The notes beneath the pieces are model-generated. The model did no database searches. It saw only the letters and a program-made list of their open reading frames with translations, and was not told the origin of the DNA. The position numbers were made by a program, and so were the translations under genes. DNA of 64,000 nt, taken from assembly GCA_041861885.1 (NCBI GenBank), contig JBGVUE010000001.1, positions 1,228,001 through 1,292,000 of the forward strand, written 5' to 3'. The DNA is from Haloimpatiens sp. FM7315. Lineage in GTDB: Bacteria > Bacillota > Clostridia > Clostridiales > Clostridiaceae. Shown piece after piece: positions 1 through 8,779 of the stretch (within the stretch, counting starts at the first letter, position 1; each line of letters starts with the position of its first letter).

Positions 1-120
1 AAATACAATTATTTTATGTGCATAAGTATAATATAACAAAAATCAATTTAAATAAAGTGTATGGATACGATTAAATCAGCAAAAGAACTATTTTTGAAAA
101 ATTCAAATTTTTCAAAACCA

Positions 121-149
121 TTTACAATATCATTTTTATATTGTATAAT
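121..149 (+). promoter_or_regulatory. sigma-A type promoter of the hflX leader
   Basis: TTTACA at 121-126 and TATAAT at 144-149 with a 17-base spacer. It would start transcription near 156, about 40 bases before the small leader ORF at 198. Close to consensus; inferred from sequence only. Confidence 0.7.
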
Positions 150-197
150 ATATCCTGTAAAGAAAAAATTTAAAAATGTCTGGAAGGAGACTGTAAA

Positions 198-311
198 ATG
201 ATTAATATTTTATTTCAAAATAAGTTAAGAAAATATTTAACAATTAAATATACAGTCTGCTGTCAGGAGATTTTTGTAATTAATTTTCATAATCTGTACA
301 ATATAGCTTGA
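198..311 (+). CDS. small upstream ORF (37 aa), putative attenuation leader peptide of hflX
   Basis: ATG at 198 preceded by GGAAGGAG at 182-189; 37 codons ending TGA at 309-311. The peptide begins MINILFQNKLRKY and has no recognised domain. It lies between a good promoter and two tandem terminators upstream of hflX. Bases 254-263 inside it (AGTCTGCTGT) can pair with 401-410, the 5' arm of the first terminator, in 9 of 10 positions. A ribosome stalled early in this ORF would leave that segment free to block the terminator. Role as a leader peptide is inference; the ORF, its ribosome binding site and the complementarity are visible. Confidence 0.6.
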   Translation: MINILFQNKLRKYLTIKYTVCCQEIFVINFHNLYNIA

Positions 312-400
312 TATTCATGGAAATTTAAATGAGATTTTTGTTCTATGTTGGTTTTAGGCTATATGTGATTATAAAATTTTAATTAAATACTTGTATATTG

Positions 401-429
401 ACCGTAGACTTTGTAGCTGCGGTTTTTTT
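401..429 (+). terminator. leader terminator 1 upstream of hflX
   Basis: Stem ACCGTAG (401-407) / CTGCGGT (417-423) with one G-U pair, followed by a run of seven T. Its 5' arm is complementary to a segment inside the upstream small ORF, so it can act as an attenuator. Confidence 0.7.
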
Positions 430-455
430 ATGCTTATTTTTAAAAGATTGTAATA

Positions 456-508
456 AAACTGCAGAAATATTCTAGCTATAAAAGCTTGAATAGCTGCAGT
501 TTTTTTAT
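456..508 (+). terminator. leader terminator 2 upstream of hflX
   Basis: Outer stem AAACTGCAG (456-464) / CTGCAGTTT (494-502) with an inner TATTC/GAATA and AGCT/AGCT stem, then a T run to 507. No gene ends just before it, so two terminators in tandem within a leader imply regulated readthrough into hflX. Confidence 0.7.
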
Positions 509-562
509 AAATTAATATAAATCAGCAAGGTAGAAGCTTCTAATTTATAGGGGGTTATTAAA

Positions 563-595
563 ATGAAAATTTTTATAAGCAGAGAATGGATTTAA
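563..595 (+). CDS. 10-codon ORF between the leader terminators and hflX
   Basis: ATG at 563 with GGGGG at 550-554 eight bases upstream; encodes MKIFISREWI and stops at 593-595. It could be a second leader ORF, or chance. A similar very short ORF sits in the same relative place before the bmrC-like gene at 46673. Confidence 0.3.
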   Translation: MKIFISREWI

Positions 596-643
596 ATAAA
601 ATGTTTGTATAGTATAATATAAAATTTAAGTTGGGGTGATTCT

Positions 644-2446
644 ATGATACAAGGAAATATTAAAGGCATAAGAAAATCTGTTTTAGAAAGATTAGAAGGG
701 TTATATGATATAACCCTAGATAAAGAGAGCATTATTTCTTATGAAATAGTAAAAGAAATAAATGAGCTTACCTATATTATTAAAAAGGAAATAAGTGTAT
801 ATGTAAATAGAAGAGGTAAAATTTTAAATATAGTAGTTGGTAATTTTAAAAGTGATAATATTGAATTTATTGAGGATAAAGGTAAAAAACTAAGCGGTAT
901 TAGGATAATTCGTTCAAATACAAGTGGAAAATCCAAACTTACAGATGTAGATATATCAGAACTTTTAGATATGAAATTAGATGCTATAATATCTATAGGG
1001 ATTAATGAAAGCATTAGTGAAGTTAGGATAAATATTGGTTTTTGTGATTTAAAAAATAGAATACTAGTATGCAAGGAATTCAATGATTTTAGCACTAATG
1101 AAGCTATAGAATTAAATTTTTGCGAAAAAATTATTTATATAGATAAACTTATTGCAGAAGTAGAAATTCATGGTGAAGATGTTGAAAAGGCAATTTTAGT
1201 TGGTAAGGATAGTTTAGATAGTTTAGAGGAGCTTAAGGGACTTTCCTTGGCCTTAGGGTTTTCTGTAGTTTATGAAGTTTTCCAAAAGAAAAATAAAATA
1301 AACCAAACTTATTATACTGGGGAAGGGAAAGCAAGAGAGCTTAGCTATTTAAGACAGATTAAAAATGCAAATCTTGTGATTTTTGATGATGAATTATCTG
1401 GTTCTAAAGTGCGAAATCTTGAAGATATAATTGGATGCAAAGTAATAGATAGGACAACATTAATATTTGAGATATTTGCAAGAAGAGCTAAAACTAGACA
1501 ATCCAAATTACAGGTAGAGCTTGCAGTTCTCAAGCACAGACTTTCAAGACTAAGAGGATTTGGAGGAGATCTTGATAAGATTAAAGGCGGTGTTGGTGTA
1601 AAAGGGGGAATAGGTTCAAGAGGACCTGGAGAGAAAAAACTTGAAATGGATAGAAGACATATAGATACTAAAATACAATATATTAAAGAGGAACTTCAGA
1701 AAATAGTAGTAGACAGAGAAGTTCAAAGTGCAAATAGAAAAAGAGGTAATATAACTGAAGTAGCTTTAGTGGGTTATACAAATGCTGGAAAATCAACTTT
1801 AAGAAATAAGTTATGTGAGATAGCGTCTATTAATAATAGTAAAAGTAGCGTTTTTGAAGCTGATATGCTTTTTGCTACCTTAGATACTACAGTTAGAGCT
1901 ATAGAATTAGGGGATAATAGAAAAATTGCTTTAGCAGACACAGTTGGGTTTATAAGAAAACTTCCTTTAGAACTTGTAGAGGCCTTTAAGTCAACTTTAG
2001 ATGAGGTTTTAAGTTCAGAGCTACTTTTACACGTAGTAGATGCTTCTAGCCCTAAGGCTATAGAGGAGATAAAAGCGGTGAACACTGTGCTTTATGAGCT
2101 TAACTCTTCAGATAAAAATTGTATTGTAGTATTAAATAAAATTGATAAAGCATCAAAAGATAGCATTAATAATATAAGAAAATTTTTAAATGGGAAAAAG
2201 ATAGTTGAGGTAAGTGCAAAAACTGGTGAGAATCTCTTAGAACTTCTAAAAGTAATAAAAAACACTATTTACAGAGATTTGATTAAAACAATATTCTATA
2301 TTCCATTCAATAATCAGGGGGTGGTTTCAACTTTATACGAAAATTGCAATGTTATTAAAAAAGAATATAGTGAGAATGGAACTTATATTAAAGCTGAGTT
2401 AGATAAAGAAATATATGAAAAATTTAAGAAATTTGAGCTTTTATAA
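644..2446 (+). CDS. hflX: ribosome-associated GTPase HflX
   Basis: HflX binds the 50S subunit and splits stalled or hibernating 70S ribosomes using GTP; some Firmicute homologues give macrolide and lincosamide tolerance. The protein is 600 aa, longer than the usual 400-450, with an N-terminal extension of about 170 residues before the HflX-specific domain. Visible marks are the glycine-rich linker around 305-330 (GFGGDLDKIKGGVGVKGG, then GSRGPGEK), P-loop GYTNAGKST near 376-384, DTVGF near 432 and NKID near 498. ATG at 644 follows TTGGGGTGAT. A proximal promoter candidate (TTTAAA 591-596, TATAAT 613-618, 16-base spacer) may supplement the leader promoter. dbpA follows 58 bases later. Confidence 0.95.
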   Translation: MIQGNIKGIRKSVLERLEGLYDITLDKESIISYEIVKEINELTYIIKKEISVYVNRRGKILNIVVGNFKSDNIEFIEDKGKKLSGIRIIRSNTSGKSKLTDVDISELLDMKLDAIISIGINESISEVRINIGFCDLKNRILVCKEFNDFSTNEAIELNFCEKIIYIDKLIAEVEIHGEDVEKAILVGKDSLDSLEELKGLSLALGFSVVYEVFQKKNKINQTYYTGEGKARELSYLRQIKNANLVIFDDELSGSKVRNLEDIIGCKVIDRTTLIFEIFARRAKTRQSKLQVELAVLKHRLSRLRGFGGDLDKIKGGVGVKGGIGSRGPGEKKLEMDRRHIDTKIQYIKEELQKIVVDREVQSANRKRGNITEVALVGYTNAGKSTLRNKLCEIASINNSKSSVFEADMLFATLDTTVRAIELGDNRKIALADTVGFIRKLPLELVEAFKSTLDEVLSSELLLHVVDASSPKAIEEIKAVNTVLYELNSSDKNCIVVLNKIDKASKDSINNIRKFLNGKKIVEVSAKTGENLLELLKVIKNTIYRDLIKTIFYIPFNNQGVVSTLYENCNVIKKEYSENGTYIKAELDKEIYEKFKKFELL

Positions 2447-2504
2447 GTATCTAATGTTATAATTATGTGTAAAACAAAAATACCAATGAAAAAGAGGTAA
2501 AATT

Positions 2505-3950
2505 ATGGATATATTAAATTTTAATGAATTTGACTTAGATGAAAAGATTTTAGATGCAATAGAAAAGTTAGGTTATAAAAGACCTACTGAGGTACAAAGC
2601 TTGGTTATTCCAAGTGTGCTTAAAGATAAAGATTTAATTGTTAAATCACAAACCGGTAGTGGAAAAACTGCATCATTTGGGATACCAATTTGTGAAAAGA
2701 TTGAAGTAGAAGAAAGAGAACCCCAAGCCCTAGTTATTACTCCTACAAGAGAGCTTGCGGTTCAAATTAAAGAGGATATATCTATTATAGGTAAATTTAA
2801 AAAAATAAGATGCGCAGCTATTTTTGGAAAGCAACCTATAAAGATGCAAGAAAGAGAGCTTAAACAGAGAGTGCCAATAGTAGTCGGAACTCCGGGAAGG
2901 GTTTTGGATCATATTGCTAGGGGAAATTTACATTTAGAAAAAATTAAATACTTAGTTATTGATGAAGCGGATGAAATGTTTAATATGGGATTTATAGATC
3001 AAGTTGAATCTATAGTAAAAGAACTACCTACAAATAGAGTGACTTTGCTCTTTTCAGCTACCATGAATGAAAAGATTCATAAATTGTGTGATAAATATAT
3101 GAATAACCCTATGAATATAAGTATTAAGTCAAATATTAATTCTTTAAAGAAAATTCAGCAATTCTATTATGAAGTAAGAGAGGAAAACAAATTTAATCTT
3201 TTAAACAATATAATATACTCTCAAAATCCAGATAGCACTATTATATTTTGTAATACAAGAGATAAAGTAAGTGAGCTTTTGAAGAACATGAAATCTGAAG
3301 GATACTCTTGTAGGGCTTTACATGGAGGTGTGGAACAAAAGGAAAGATTAAGTGCAATAAATATGTTTAAAAAAGGTGAGATTCAGTTTCTAATTGCAAC
3401 AGACGTTGCAGCTAGAGGAATTGATGTAGAGAATATAACTCATGTTATAAATTATGATATTCCTATGGAAAGAGAAGCTTATGTTCATAGAATCGGAAGA
3501 ACAGGAAGAGCAGGGAATAAAGGTATAGCAATTACTCTAAAGTGCCCATATGAAAATAAGTTTTTAAAAAGCATTGAGGAGTATTTAGAATATGATATTC
3601 AAAAAGCAGAGGAGCCTACACCTAAAGAAATAGAAGAAGGCAAAAAAATATTTAAAAATAAAATATCTGTAAAGCCGAAGTTAAAAGAGGATAAGGCTTC
3701 AAAGATAAATGAGGAAATCACAAAAATTCATATAAAAGCTGGAAAGAAGAAGAAGATAAGACCAGGGGATATAGTTGGTGCAATTACAGGTATAGAAGGA
3801 ATTAATTCTGAAGATATAGGCATAATTGATATACAAGATAATTTTTCCTATGTAGACATATTTAATAAGAAAGCTAAACTAATCCTAAGAAACGGTGATA
3901 ATTTTAAGATTAAAGGAAAATCTGTAAAGGTTCAGAAGGCTTTTAATTAA
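2505..3950 (+). CDS. dbpA: DEAD-box ATP-dependent RNA helicase DbpA/YxiN type
   Basis: 481 aa. Helicase core motifs in order: Q motif (RPTEVQ), motif I SQTGSGKT, Ia PTREL, Ib TPGR, II DEAD, III SAT, V ARGID and VI HRIGRTGR. The last ~75 residues match the DbpA RNA-binding domain (starts near IHIKAGKKKKIRPGDIVG), which in E. coli DbpA and B. subtilis YxiN targets hairpin 92 of 23S rRNA during 50S assembly. ATG at 2505 follows AAAGAGGTAAAATT. Next to hflX, it makes a ribosome-centred pair; co-transcription is plausible since no terminator lies between them. Confidence 0.93.
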   Translation: MDILNFNEFDLDEKILDAIEKLGYKRPTEVQSLVIPSVLKDKDLIVKSQTGSGKTASFGIPICEKIEVEEREPQALVITPTRELAVQIKEDISIIGKFKKIRCAAIFGKQPIKMQERELKQRVPIVVGTPGRVLDHIARGNLHLEKIKYLVIDEADEMFNMGFIDQVESIVKELPTNRVTLLFSATMNEKIHKLCDKYMNNPMNISIKSNINSLKKIQQFYYEVREENKFNLLNNIIYSQNPDSTIIFCNTRDKVSELLKNMKSEGYSCRALHGGVEQKERLSAINMFKKGEIQFLIATDVAARGIDVENITHVINYDIPMEREAYVHRIGRTGRAGNKGIAITLKCPYENKFLKSIEEYLEYDIQKAEEPTPKEIEEGKKIFKNKISVKPKLKEDKASKINEEITKIHIKAGKKKKIRPGDIVGAITGIEGINSEDIGIIDIQDNFSYVDIFNKKAKLILRNGDNFKIKGKSVKVQKAFN

Positions 3951-4086
3951 ATTTAACAATATTAAATTTATTTATCATATTAAATATATCCAATAGTTTT
4001 GATATTATGTGATATAATAAATCATGATAGTTTTAAATAATTTTTGAGATTAAATAAATTTTTAAGCATAAAAGGATAGGTGAAAT

Positions 4087-4923
4087 ATGATAGAGTTAGG
4101 TAAAATACAAAATTTAGAAATTGTTAGAGAATCTTCTATAGGAGTATATTTGAATTCAAAAACAGAAAAAAGTGAAAACGAAATACTACTACCTCAAAAG
4201 GAAGTTCCAGATGATGCAAAAGTAGGAGATGAAATAGAAGTATTTGTTTATAGAGATTCTAAGGATAGATTAATAGCAACTACAAGTAAACCTAAAATTA
4301 CTTTAGGTGAAATGGCTTCACTTAAGGTAGTTCAAGATACAAATATAGGATCTTTTTTGGATTGGGGTCTTGAGAAAGACTTATTTTTACCATTTACAGA
4401 GCAAATTACTGAAGTAAAAGAAGGTAAAGAATACTTAGTTTATTTGTATGTTGATAAGAGCGATAGATTATGTGCTACAATGAAGATATACAGAAATTTA
4501 AGTAGCGAATCTCCATATAAGAAAGGTGATATTGTAAAAGGAACTATTTACAGTATAAAAGATGATATTGGAGCCTTTGTAGCAGTAGATAATAAATATC
4601 AAGGATTAATACCAAAAAGTGAGCTTTTTGAAAAACACAGATGCAAAGATGAGGTAGAAGCAAGAGTAGTTAAGGTAAGAGAAGATGGAAAATTAGATTT
4701 AAGCTTAAGACAAAAAATATATAAACAAATGAATACAGATGCAGAGTATATTCTAGAAGAAATGAAAAAGGAAAATGGATTTTTACCTCTAAACGATAAT
4801 AGTAAGTCTGAAGAAATAAAAGAAAGATTATCTATGAGTAAAAATGCGTTTAAAAGGGCAATTGGAAGATTGTTTAAAGAAAGAATAATAGAGATAACAG
4901 AAAAAGGAATTAAAATATTATAG
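4087..4923 (+). CDS. cvfB: CvfB/YitL family S1-domain RNA-binding protein
   Basis: 278 aa. Repeated beta-barrel S1-like segments (about 5-65, 70-135, 143-210) each carry hydrophobic strands and the pattern 'IGSFLDWG', 'IGAFVAVD'; the last ~60 residues form a winged helix (SMSKNAFKRAIGRLFKERII). This layout is that of CvfB, a cytoplasmic RNA-binding regulator of virulence factors in staphylococci; the biochemical role is poorly defined. ATG at 4087 follows AAAGGATAGGTGAAAT. A strong terminator follows the stop. Confidence 0.88.
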   Translation: MIELGKIQNLEIVRESSIGVYLNSKTEKSENEILLPQKEVPDDAKVGDEIEVFVYRDSKDRLIATTSKPKITLGEMASLKVVQDTNIGSFLDWGLEKDLFLPFTEQITEVKEGKEYLVYLYVDKSDRLCATMKIYRNLSSESPYKKGDIVKGTIYSIKDDIGAFVAVDNKYQGLIPKSELFEKHRCKDEVEARVVKVREDGKLDLSLRQKIYKQMNTDAEYILEEMKKENGFLPLNDNSKSEEIKERLSMSKNAFKRAIGRLFKERIIEITEKGIKIL

Positions 4924-4929
4924 TTAGGG

Positions 4930-4972
4930 AACCTATTACTAAGATGTATTTAAGTTTAGTAATAGGTTTTTT
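4930..4972 (+). terminator. intrinsic terminator after cvfB
   Basis: Perfect 13-bp stem AACCTATTACTAA (930-942) / TTAGTAATAGGTT (956-968), then TTTT. Ends the hflX-dbpA-cvfB transcript. Confidence 0.85.
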
Positions 4973-5084
4973 GTTTATTAAAATTTTATTTGAAAATCAT
5001 TATCAAATCCTAGAAAAAATTTTTGTAATCAATTATAATAGTGTATAAAGGTTAAATTTATAAGCAATAAGGAGATAGCATTTT

Positions 5085-6126
5085 ATGAAACTAAAGAAAG
5101 AATTAAAAGTAATTTTCTTAAATATTACGATTGTTGCATTTTCTTTATCTTTATTTGGATGCGGTGAAGTTGAGGCAGGTAAAGAAAATTATATAATGGG
5201 GACTATAGTAAATTTAAAAGCCTATGGCAGTAAGAAAAGTACAAGGGATGCTTTAGAGGCTGCAACTACTAGGCTATCTGAAATTGAAAATAAAATGTCT
5301 GTTAACAAAAGTGACAGTGAAGTTAGCAAAATAAATAATAATGCTGGATTTAAACACCAAAAAGTAAGTGAAGATATTTATTATGTATTAAATAAGGCTA
5401 TGGAGTATGCAAAGCTTTCTAAAGGAAACTTTGATATTACTGTTGAGCCACTAGTAAAACTATGGGGTATTGGAACAAAAATGCTCATGTGCCTTCTTTA
5501 AATGAAATTGAAAGAGCAAAGGCACTTATAAATTATAAATATTTAAATATTAAATCAAAAAAAGAGGCCTACTTAGAAAAAAAGATATGGCTATAGATTT
5601 AGGGGGCATAGCAAAAGGGTATGCTGCAGATGAAATAAAGACAATATTTAAAGAAAAAGGAATAAAAAGCGCCTTTATAAATATTGGAGGAAATGTAAAT
5701 CTTTTAGGAAAGAAAACAGATGGAACACCTTGGAAAATTGGAATACAGAATCCTTTAAAGGATAAAGGAGAATATATGGGAGTATTAACTTTAGAGGACA
5801 AGTCTATTGTTACTTCTGGAAATTATGAGAGATATTTTATTGAAAATGGAAAAAGATATCATCATATTTTTGATGTAAAAACTGGATACCCATCAGAAAA
5901 TGGGATTATAAGTGCAACTATTGTTTCTGAAAAATCTATAGATGGAGATGCACTATCAACTACTACTTACGTTTTGGGAGTAGCTGATGCTATGAATTTA
6001 ATAGAATCTATAAAGGGAGTAGAGGGGGTATTTATAACAAAAGATAAAAAGGTGTACATAACTTCAGGGCTTAAAGAGAGCTTTGAACTTACGGACAAAA
6101 CCTTCACTTCTAAGAACATTAACTAA
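5085..6126 (+). CDS. apbE: FAD:protein FMN transferase ApbE, frame interrupted twice as assembled
   Basis: ApbE covalently attaches FMN from FAD to threonine of exported flavoproteins such as RnfG and RnfD. Read as one gene of about 347 aa: a lipoprotein signal ending LFGCG, the segment YIMGTIVNLKAYG, then MAIDLGGIAKGYAAD, INIGGNV, a FDVKTGYPSENGI segment and DGDALSTTTYVLG. The frame moves by -1 in an A run near 5477-5481 and again in the 7-A run at 5577-5583. Adding one A at each restores continuity (the linking part begins NKNAHVPSLNEIERAKALI). Likely sequencing errors. It sits divergent-side of rnf, with the NusG-II and Gx-transporter genes, a common Rnf companion set. ATG 5085 has AAGGAG. 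Confidence 0.9.
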
Positions 6127-6199
6127 TGTGTATTACAATTATTTAGATATTCTATAAATAAGCTTATATTATAGTAGTATATTTTTTAAGGAGAACTGT

Positions 6200-6583
6200 A
6201 TGAAAAAATGGGATAAAATTTTATTAATAAGCATTTCACTTTTTATTGTAGTTAGTTTTGGTTTGATTTATGGTTACAGAATTATAAACAAAGATAAAAA
6301 AGTCATAGCTGTGATTAAAAAAGAAGGAAATGTTATTAAGAGAATAGATTTAAATAAAGTAGAAAAGACTGAGAAAATAAAGATTGAATATGGCAATGAT
6401 GCTTTTAACATTATAGAAGTATCTAAAGGTAAAATTAGATTTCAGGAGGCAAATTGTCCTGATGAAGTATGTGTGAAATCCGGATGGTTAAAAAATCCAG
6501 GTGATAGTGCAGCTTGTCTTCCACATAAAATGATAATTACATTAGAAGGTGAAGATAAGTCTGTTGACCAAGTAAGTTATTAA
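6200..6583 (+). CDS. NusG domain II-containing membrane-anchored protein
   Basis: 127 aa. One N-terminal transmembrane segment (about 7-26, ILLISISLFIVVSFGLIYGY) followed by an extracytoplasmic NusG_II domain with the pattern FQEANCPDEVCVKSGWL and CLPHKMIITLEG. The conserved cysteine pair C..EVC is present. Function unknown; this family is repeatedly found beside apbE, Rnf genes and HepT-like transporters, so a role in extracytoplasmic electron transfer or flavin chemistry is an inference from context. ATG 6200 follows AAGGAGAACTGT. Confidence 0.85.
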   Translation: MKKWDKILLISISLFIVVSFGLIYGYRIINKDKKVIAVIKKEGNVIKRIDLNKVEKTEKIKIEYGNDAFNIIEVSKGKIRFQEANCPDEVCVKSGWLKNPGDSAACLPHKMIITLEGEDKSVDQVSY

Positions 6584-6603
6584 AATAGTTCGGATGTGAT
6601 TAT

Positions 6604-7110
6604 ATGAGTATGAGATATAAAAAACCTTTGAATAAAATAATATTTTTAAGCTTAATGACAGCAATTGCTTTAATAATATATGTAGTGGAATCTCAAATTC
6701 CTGTTATATTTCCTGGAATAAAACTAGGTCTTGCCAATGTAATTTCTTTAGTAGTTTTAATTACTTTAGGGGGCAAAGAAGCATTGATTGTAATGTTCTT
6801 AAGAACTCTTTTAGGTTCTATGTTTACAGGAAGTGTTTCATCTTTTTTATTTAGTATAGCAGGAGGACTTCTTAGTAATGTTGTTATGATAATAATTTAT
6901 AGAAAGTTTAGGAAACATTTATCCATAGAAAGTATTAGTATAGTTGGTGCAATATTTCATAATATTGGACAATTGCTTGTGGCAGCATTTATAGTAAAAG
7001 ATTTTAGAATATATATATATTTGCCGGTTCTTACTATATCTGCACTAGCTACAGGATATTTCATAGGTCTTACAGGAAAATTTTTAAGTAAACATCTTGA
7101 AAAATTGTGA
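6604..7110 (+). CDS. Gx transporter family protein (HepT/heptaprenyl diphosphate synthase component I-like)
   Basis: 168 aa with about five hydrophobic segments. The motif PGIKLGLANVISLV and FLRTLLGSMFTGS are those of the family often labelled heptaprenyl diphosphate synthase component I; it is an integral membrane protein resembling ECF S components, and the enzyme label is doubtful. It starts 20 bases after the NusG-II gene and ends the apbE operon. ATG at 6604 lies after CGGATGTGAT, a weak ribosome binding site. Confidence 0.82.
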   Translation: MSMRYKKPLNKIIFLSLMTAIALIIYVVESQIPVIFPGIKLGLANVISLVVLITLGGKEALIVMFLRTLLGSMFTGSVSSFLFSIAGGLLSNVVMIIIYRKFRKHLSIESISIVGAIFHNIGQLLVAAFIVKDFRIYIYLPVLTISALATGYFIGLTGKFLSKHLEKL

Positions 7111-7147
7111 TTGGAATTTATTAGAGTTCTTTTATATGTAAAAAAGC

Positions 7148-7200
7148 ACTTGATACTAATAATTTATATTTAATAAATGATTAGTATCAAAGTCCTTTTT
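7148..7200. terminator. bidirectional terminator between the apbE operon and rnfB
   Basis: Stem ACTTGATACTAAT (7148-7160) / ATTAGTATCAAAGT (7180-7193) with one bulge, flanked by A and T runs. Serves the convergent operons. Confidence 0.8.
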
Positions 7201-7278
7201 ATATATGACTGTATTTTAACTTTTTTAAAACTATTTTTCTTTATAGTATGTTTTGTTTATAAAATTTAGTACATAGTG

Positions 7279-8094
7279 TTAAAATTGATTATAGTTTTCA
7301 AACTGCTTTATTACCTTAGTAGGACATTTTTCTACGCAGGTCATACATAAGGTACATTTTTCTTTATTTATAACAGGTAGATTATTTACCATTTCTATTG
7401 CACCTGAAGGACAATTTCTAACACATTGACCACAGGAAATGCAACCAGAATTACATACATCTTTAACTTCTTTAAGCTTTTCTTTTGAATTACAATAAAC
7501 TCGTATAGTTTCAGAATTTGGCTTTAATTCAATAAGGTTCTTAGGACAAGCTTTTACACAGGCGCCGCATCCTGTACATTTTAAAATATCTACTTTTGCA
7601 ATTCCATTTTCAATAGTAATGGCATTGAATTTACATGCTTCAACGCAGCTACCAAGACCGAGACATCCAAAGCTACAGGCTTTAACACCACCGCCAGGGA
7701 TTATAACCGCTTCAGCGCAGGTCATATTACCATAATAAAGACCTTTTCTTTTAGCACTATCACAATTTCCATTACATTTTACAAAGGCTTTCAAAGGTTC
7801 TGATGCGTCTACAGTAAGGCCCATTATTTCTCCAATAGTCTTTGCAGCGGTTTCTCCACCAACACTACAGCAGTTTGGTTTTGCAAGTCCATCTACTACA
7901 GCTTGAGCATATGCATCACATCCTGCATAACCACAACCACCACAATTAGCCCCAGGAAGACAATCTTTTATTTTGGGAACTCTTTCATCAACATCTACGT
8001 GGAATTTTTTAGATGCATAACCTAGAACAACTCCAAATAAAATTCCCAAACCACCTAAACTTAAGGTTGGAAATATTATACTTTTTATGTCCAT
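7279..8094 (-). CDS. rnfB: Rnf electron transport complex subunit B
   Basis: 271 aa iron-sulfur subunit that takes electrons from reduced ferredoxin into the Rnf complex. N-terminal membrane anchor (IIFPTLSLGGLGILFGVVLGY), then the RnfB Fe-S motif CLPGANCGGCGYAGC around 44-58, followed by C-terminal ferredoxin clusters: CTGCGACVKACP, CISCGQCVRNCP and CTLCMTCVEKCP. Last gene of rnfCDGEAB; starts 16 bases after rnfA with AGGAGGTA upstream of its ATG. Confidence 0.96.
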   Translation of the reverse strand: MDIKSIIFPTLSLGGLGILFGVVLGYASKKFHVDVDERVPKIKDCLPGANCGGCGYAGCDAYAQAVVDGLAKPNCCSVGGETAAKTIGEIMGLTVDASEPLKAFVKCNGNCDSAKRKGLYYGNMTCAEAVIIPGGGVKACSFGCLGLGSCVEACKFNAITIENGIAKVDILKCTGCGACVKACPKNLIELKPNSETIRVYCNSKEKLKEVKDVCNSGCISCGQCVRNCPSGAIEMVNNLPVINKEKCTLCMTCVEKCPTKVIKQFENYNQF

Positions 8095-8110
8095 TAATCC
8101 GTACCTCCTA

Positions 8111-8689
8111 TTAGTGAATTAAATTTTGGAAGCCTAAAAATGCTATGGACATAAGTCCAGCAGTAATTAGTGAGATAGGCAATCCTTTCATAGCTTCGGG
8201 TATGTTTGTATTTTCTTCCATACGTTCTCTTATACCAGCAAGTAAAACTATAGCTAACATATATCCAAGTCCTGAACCTAAACCTGCTACCAGAGATTTT
8301 ACCAAAGTATATTTTTCGTTCATGTTGATGATAACTGCACCTAAGATAGCACAATTTGTAGTTATAAGAGGAAGAAATATTCCAAGGGCTTTATAAAGAG
8401 AAGGACTTTTCTTCTTTATTACCATTTCAACAAATTGAACCAAAGCAGCTATAACAAGAATAAAAGCTATAGTATACATAAATGTTATATTTAAAGGTGA
8501 TAAAATAAAATAATAAACCATGTAGGATATAAAGGAAGCTAGTACCATTACAAAAGTAACAGCAAGTCCCATACCTGCGGCAGTTTCTATTTTCTTAGAA
8601 ACTCCAAGGAAAGAACATATTCCTAAAAATTTAGAAAGTACAAAGTTGTTGACAAACACAGCACTTAGAAATATCAAAATTAAACTCAT
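8111..8689 (-). CDS. rnfA: Rnf electron transport complex subunit A
   Basis: 192 aa integral membrane subunit with six hydrophobic segments, beginning MSLILIFLSAVFVNNFVLSKFLGICSFLG in a NqrE/RnfA family pattern (quoted only as pattern: FVNNFVLSKFLGICSFLG). With RnfE it forms the inverted-topology pair that holds an intramembrane 2Fe-2S site. Start supported by AGAGGTGTAAGC before ATG. Confidence 0.95.
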   Translation of the reverse strand: MSLILIFLSAVFVNNFVLSKFLGICSFLGVSKKIETAAGMGLAVTFVMVLASFISYMVYYFILSPLNITFMYTIAFILVIAALVQFVEMVIKKKSPSLYKALGIFLPLITTNCAILGAVIINMNEKYTLVKSLVAGLGSGLGYMLAIVLLAGIRERMEENTNIPEAMKGLPISLITAGLMSIAFLGFQNLIH

Positions 8690-8779
8690 GAAGCTTACAC
8701 CTCTTTCTCATTGTGTATTAATAAAAAAATATTATTTCTGTATAAAGATTTTAATTGAGTATTGCTAAAAACTATAAAA

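Noticed and set aside
591..618. Second promoter directly before hflX (TTTAAA-16-TATAAT)
   Set aside because: Possible, but the -35 is weak and the spacer short; kept only as a note under hflX.
8094..8354. Second minus-strand frame within rnfA
   Set aside because: Low-complexity Tyr/Arg-rich translation fully inside the conserved rnfA gene.
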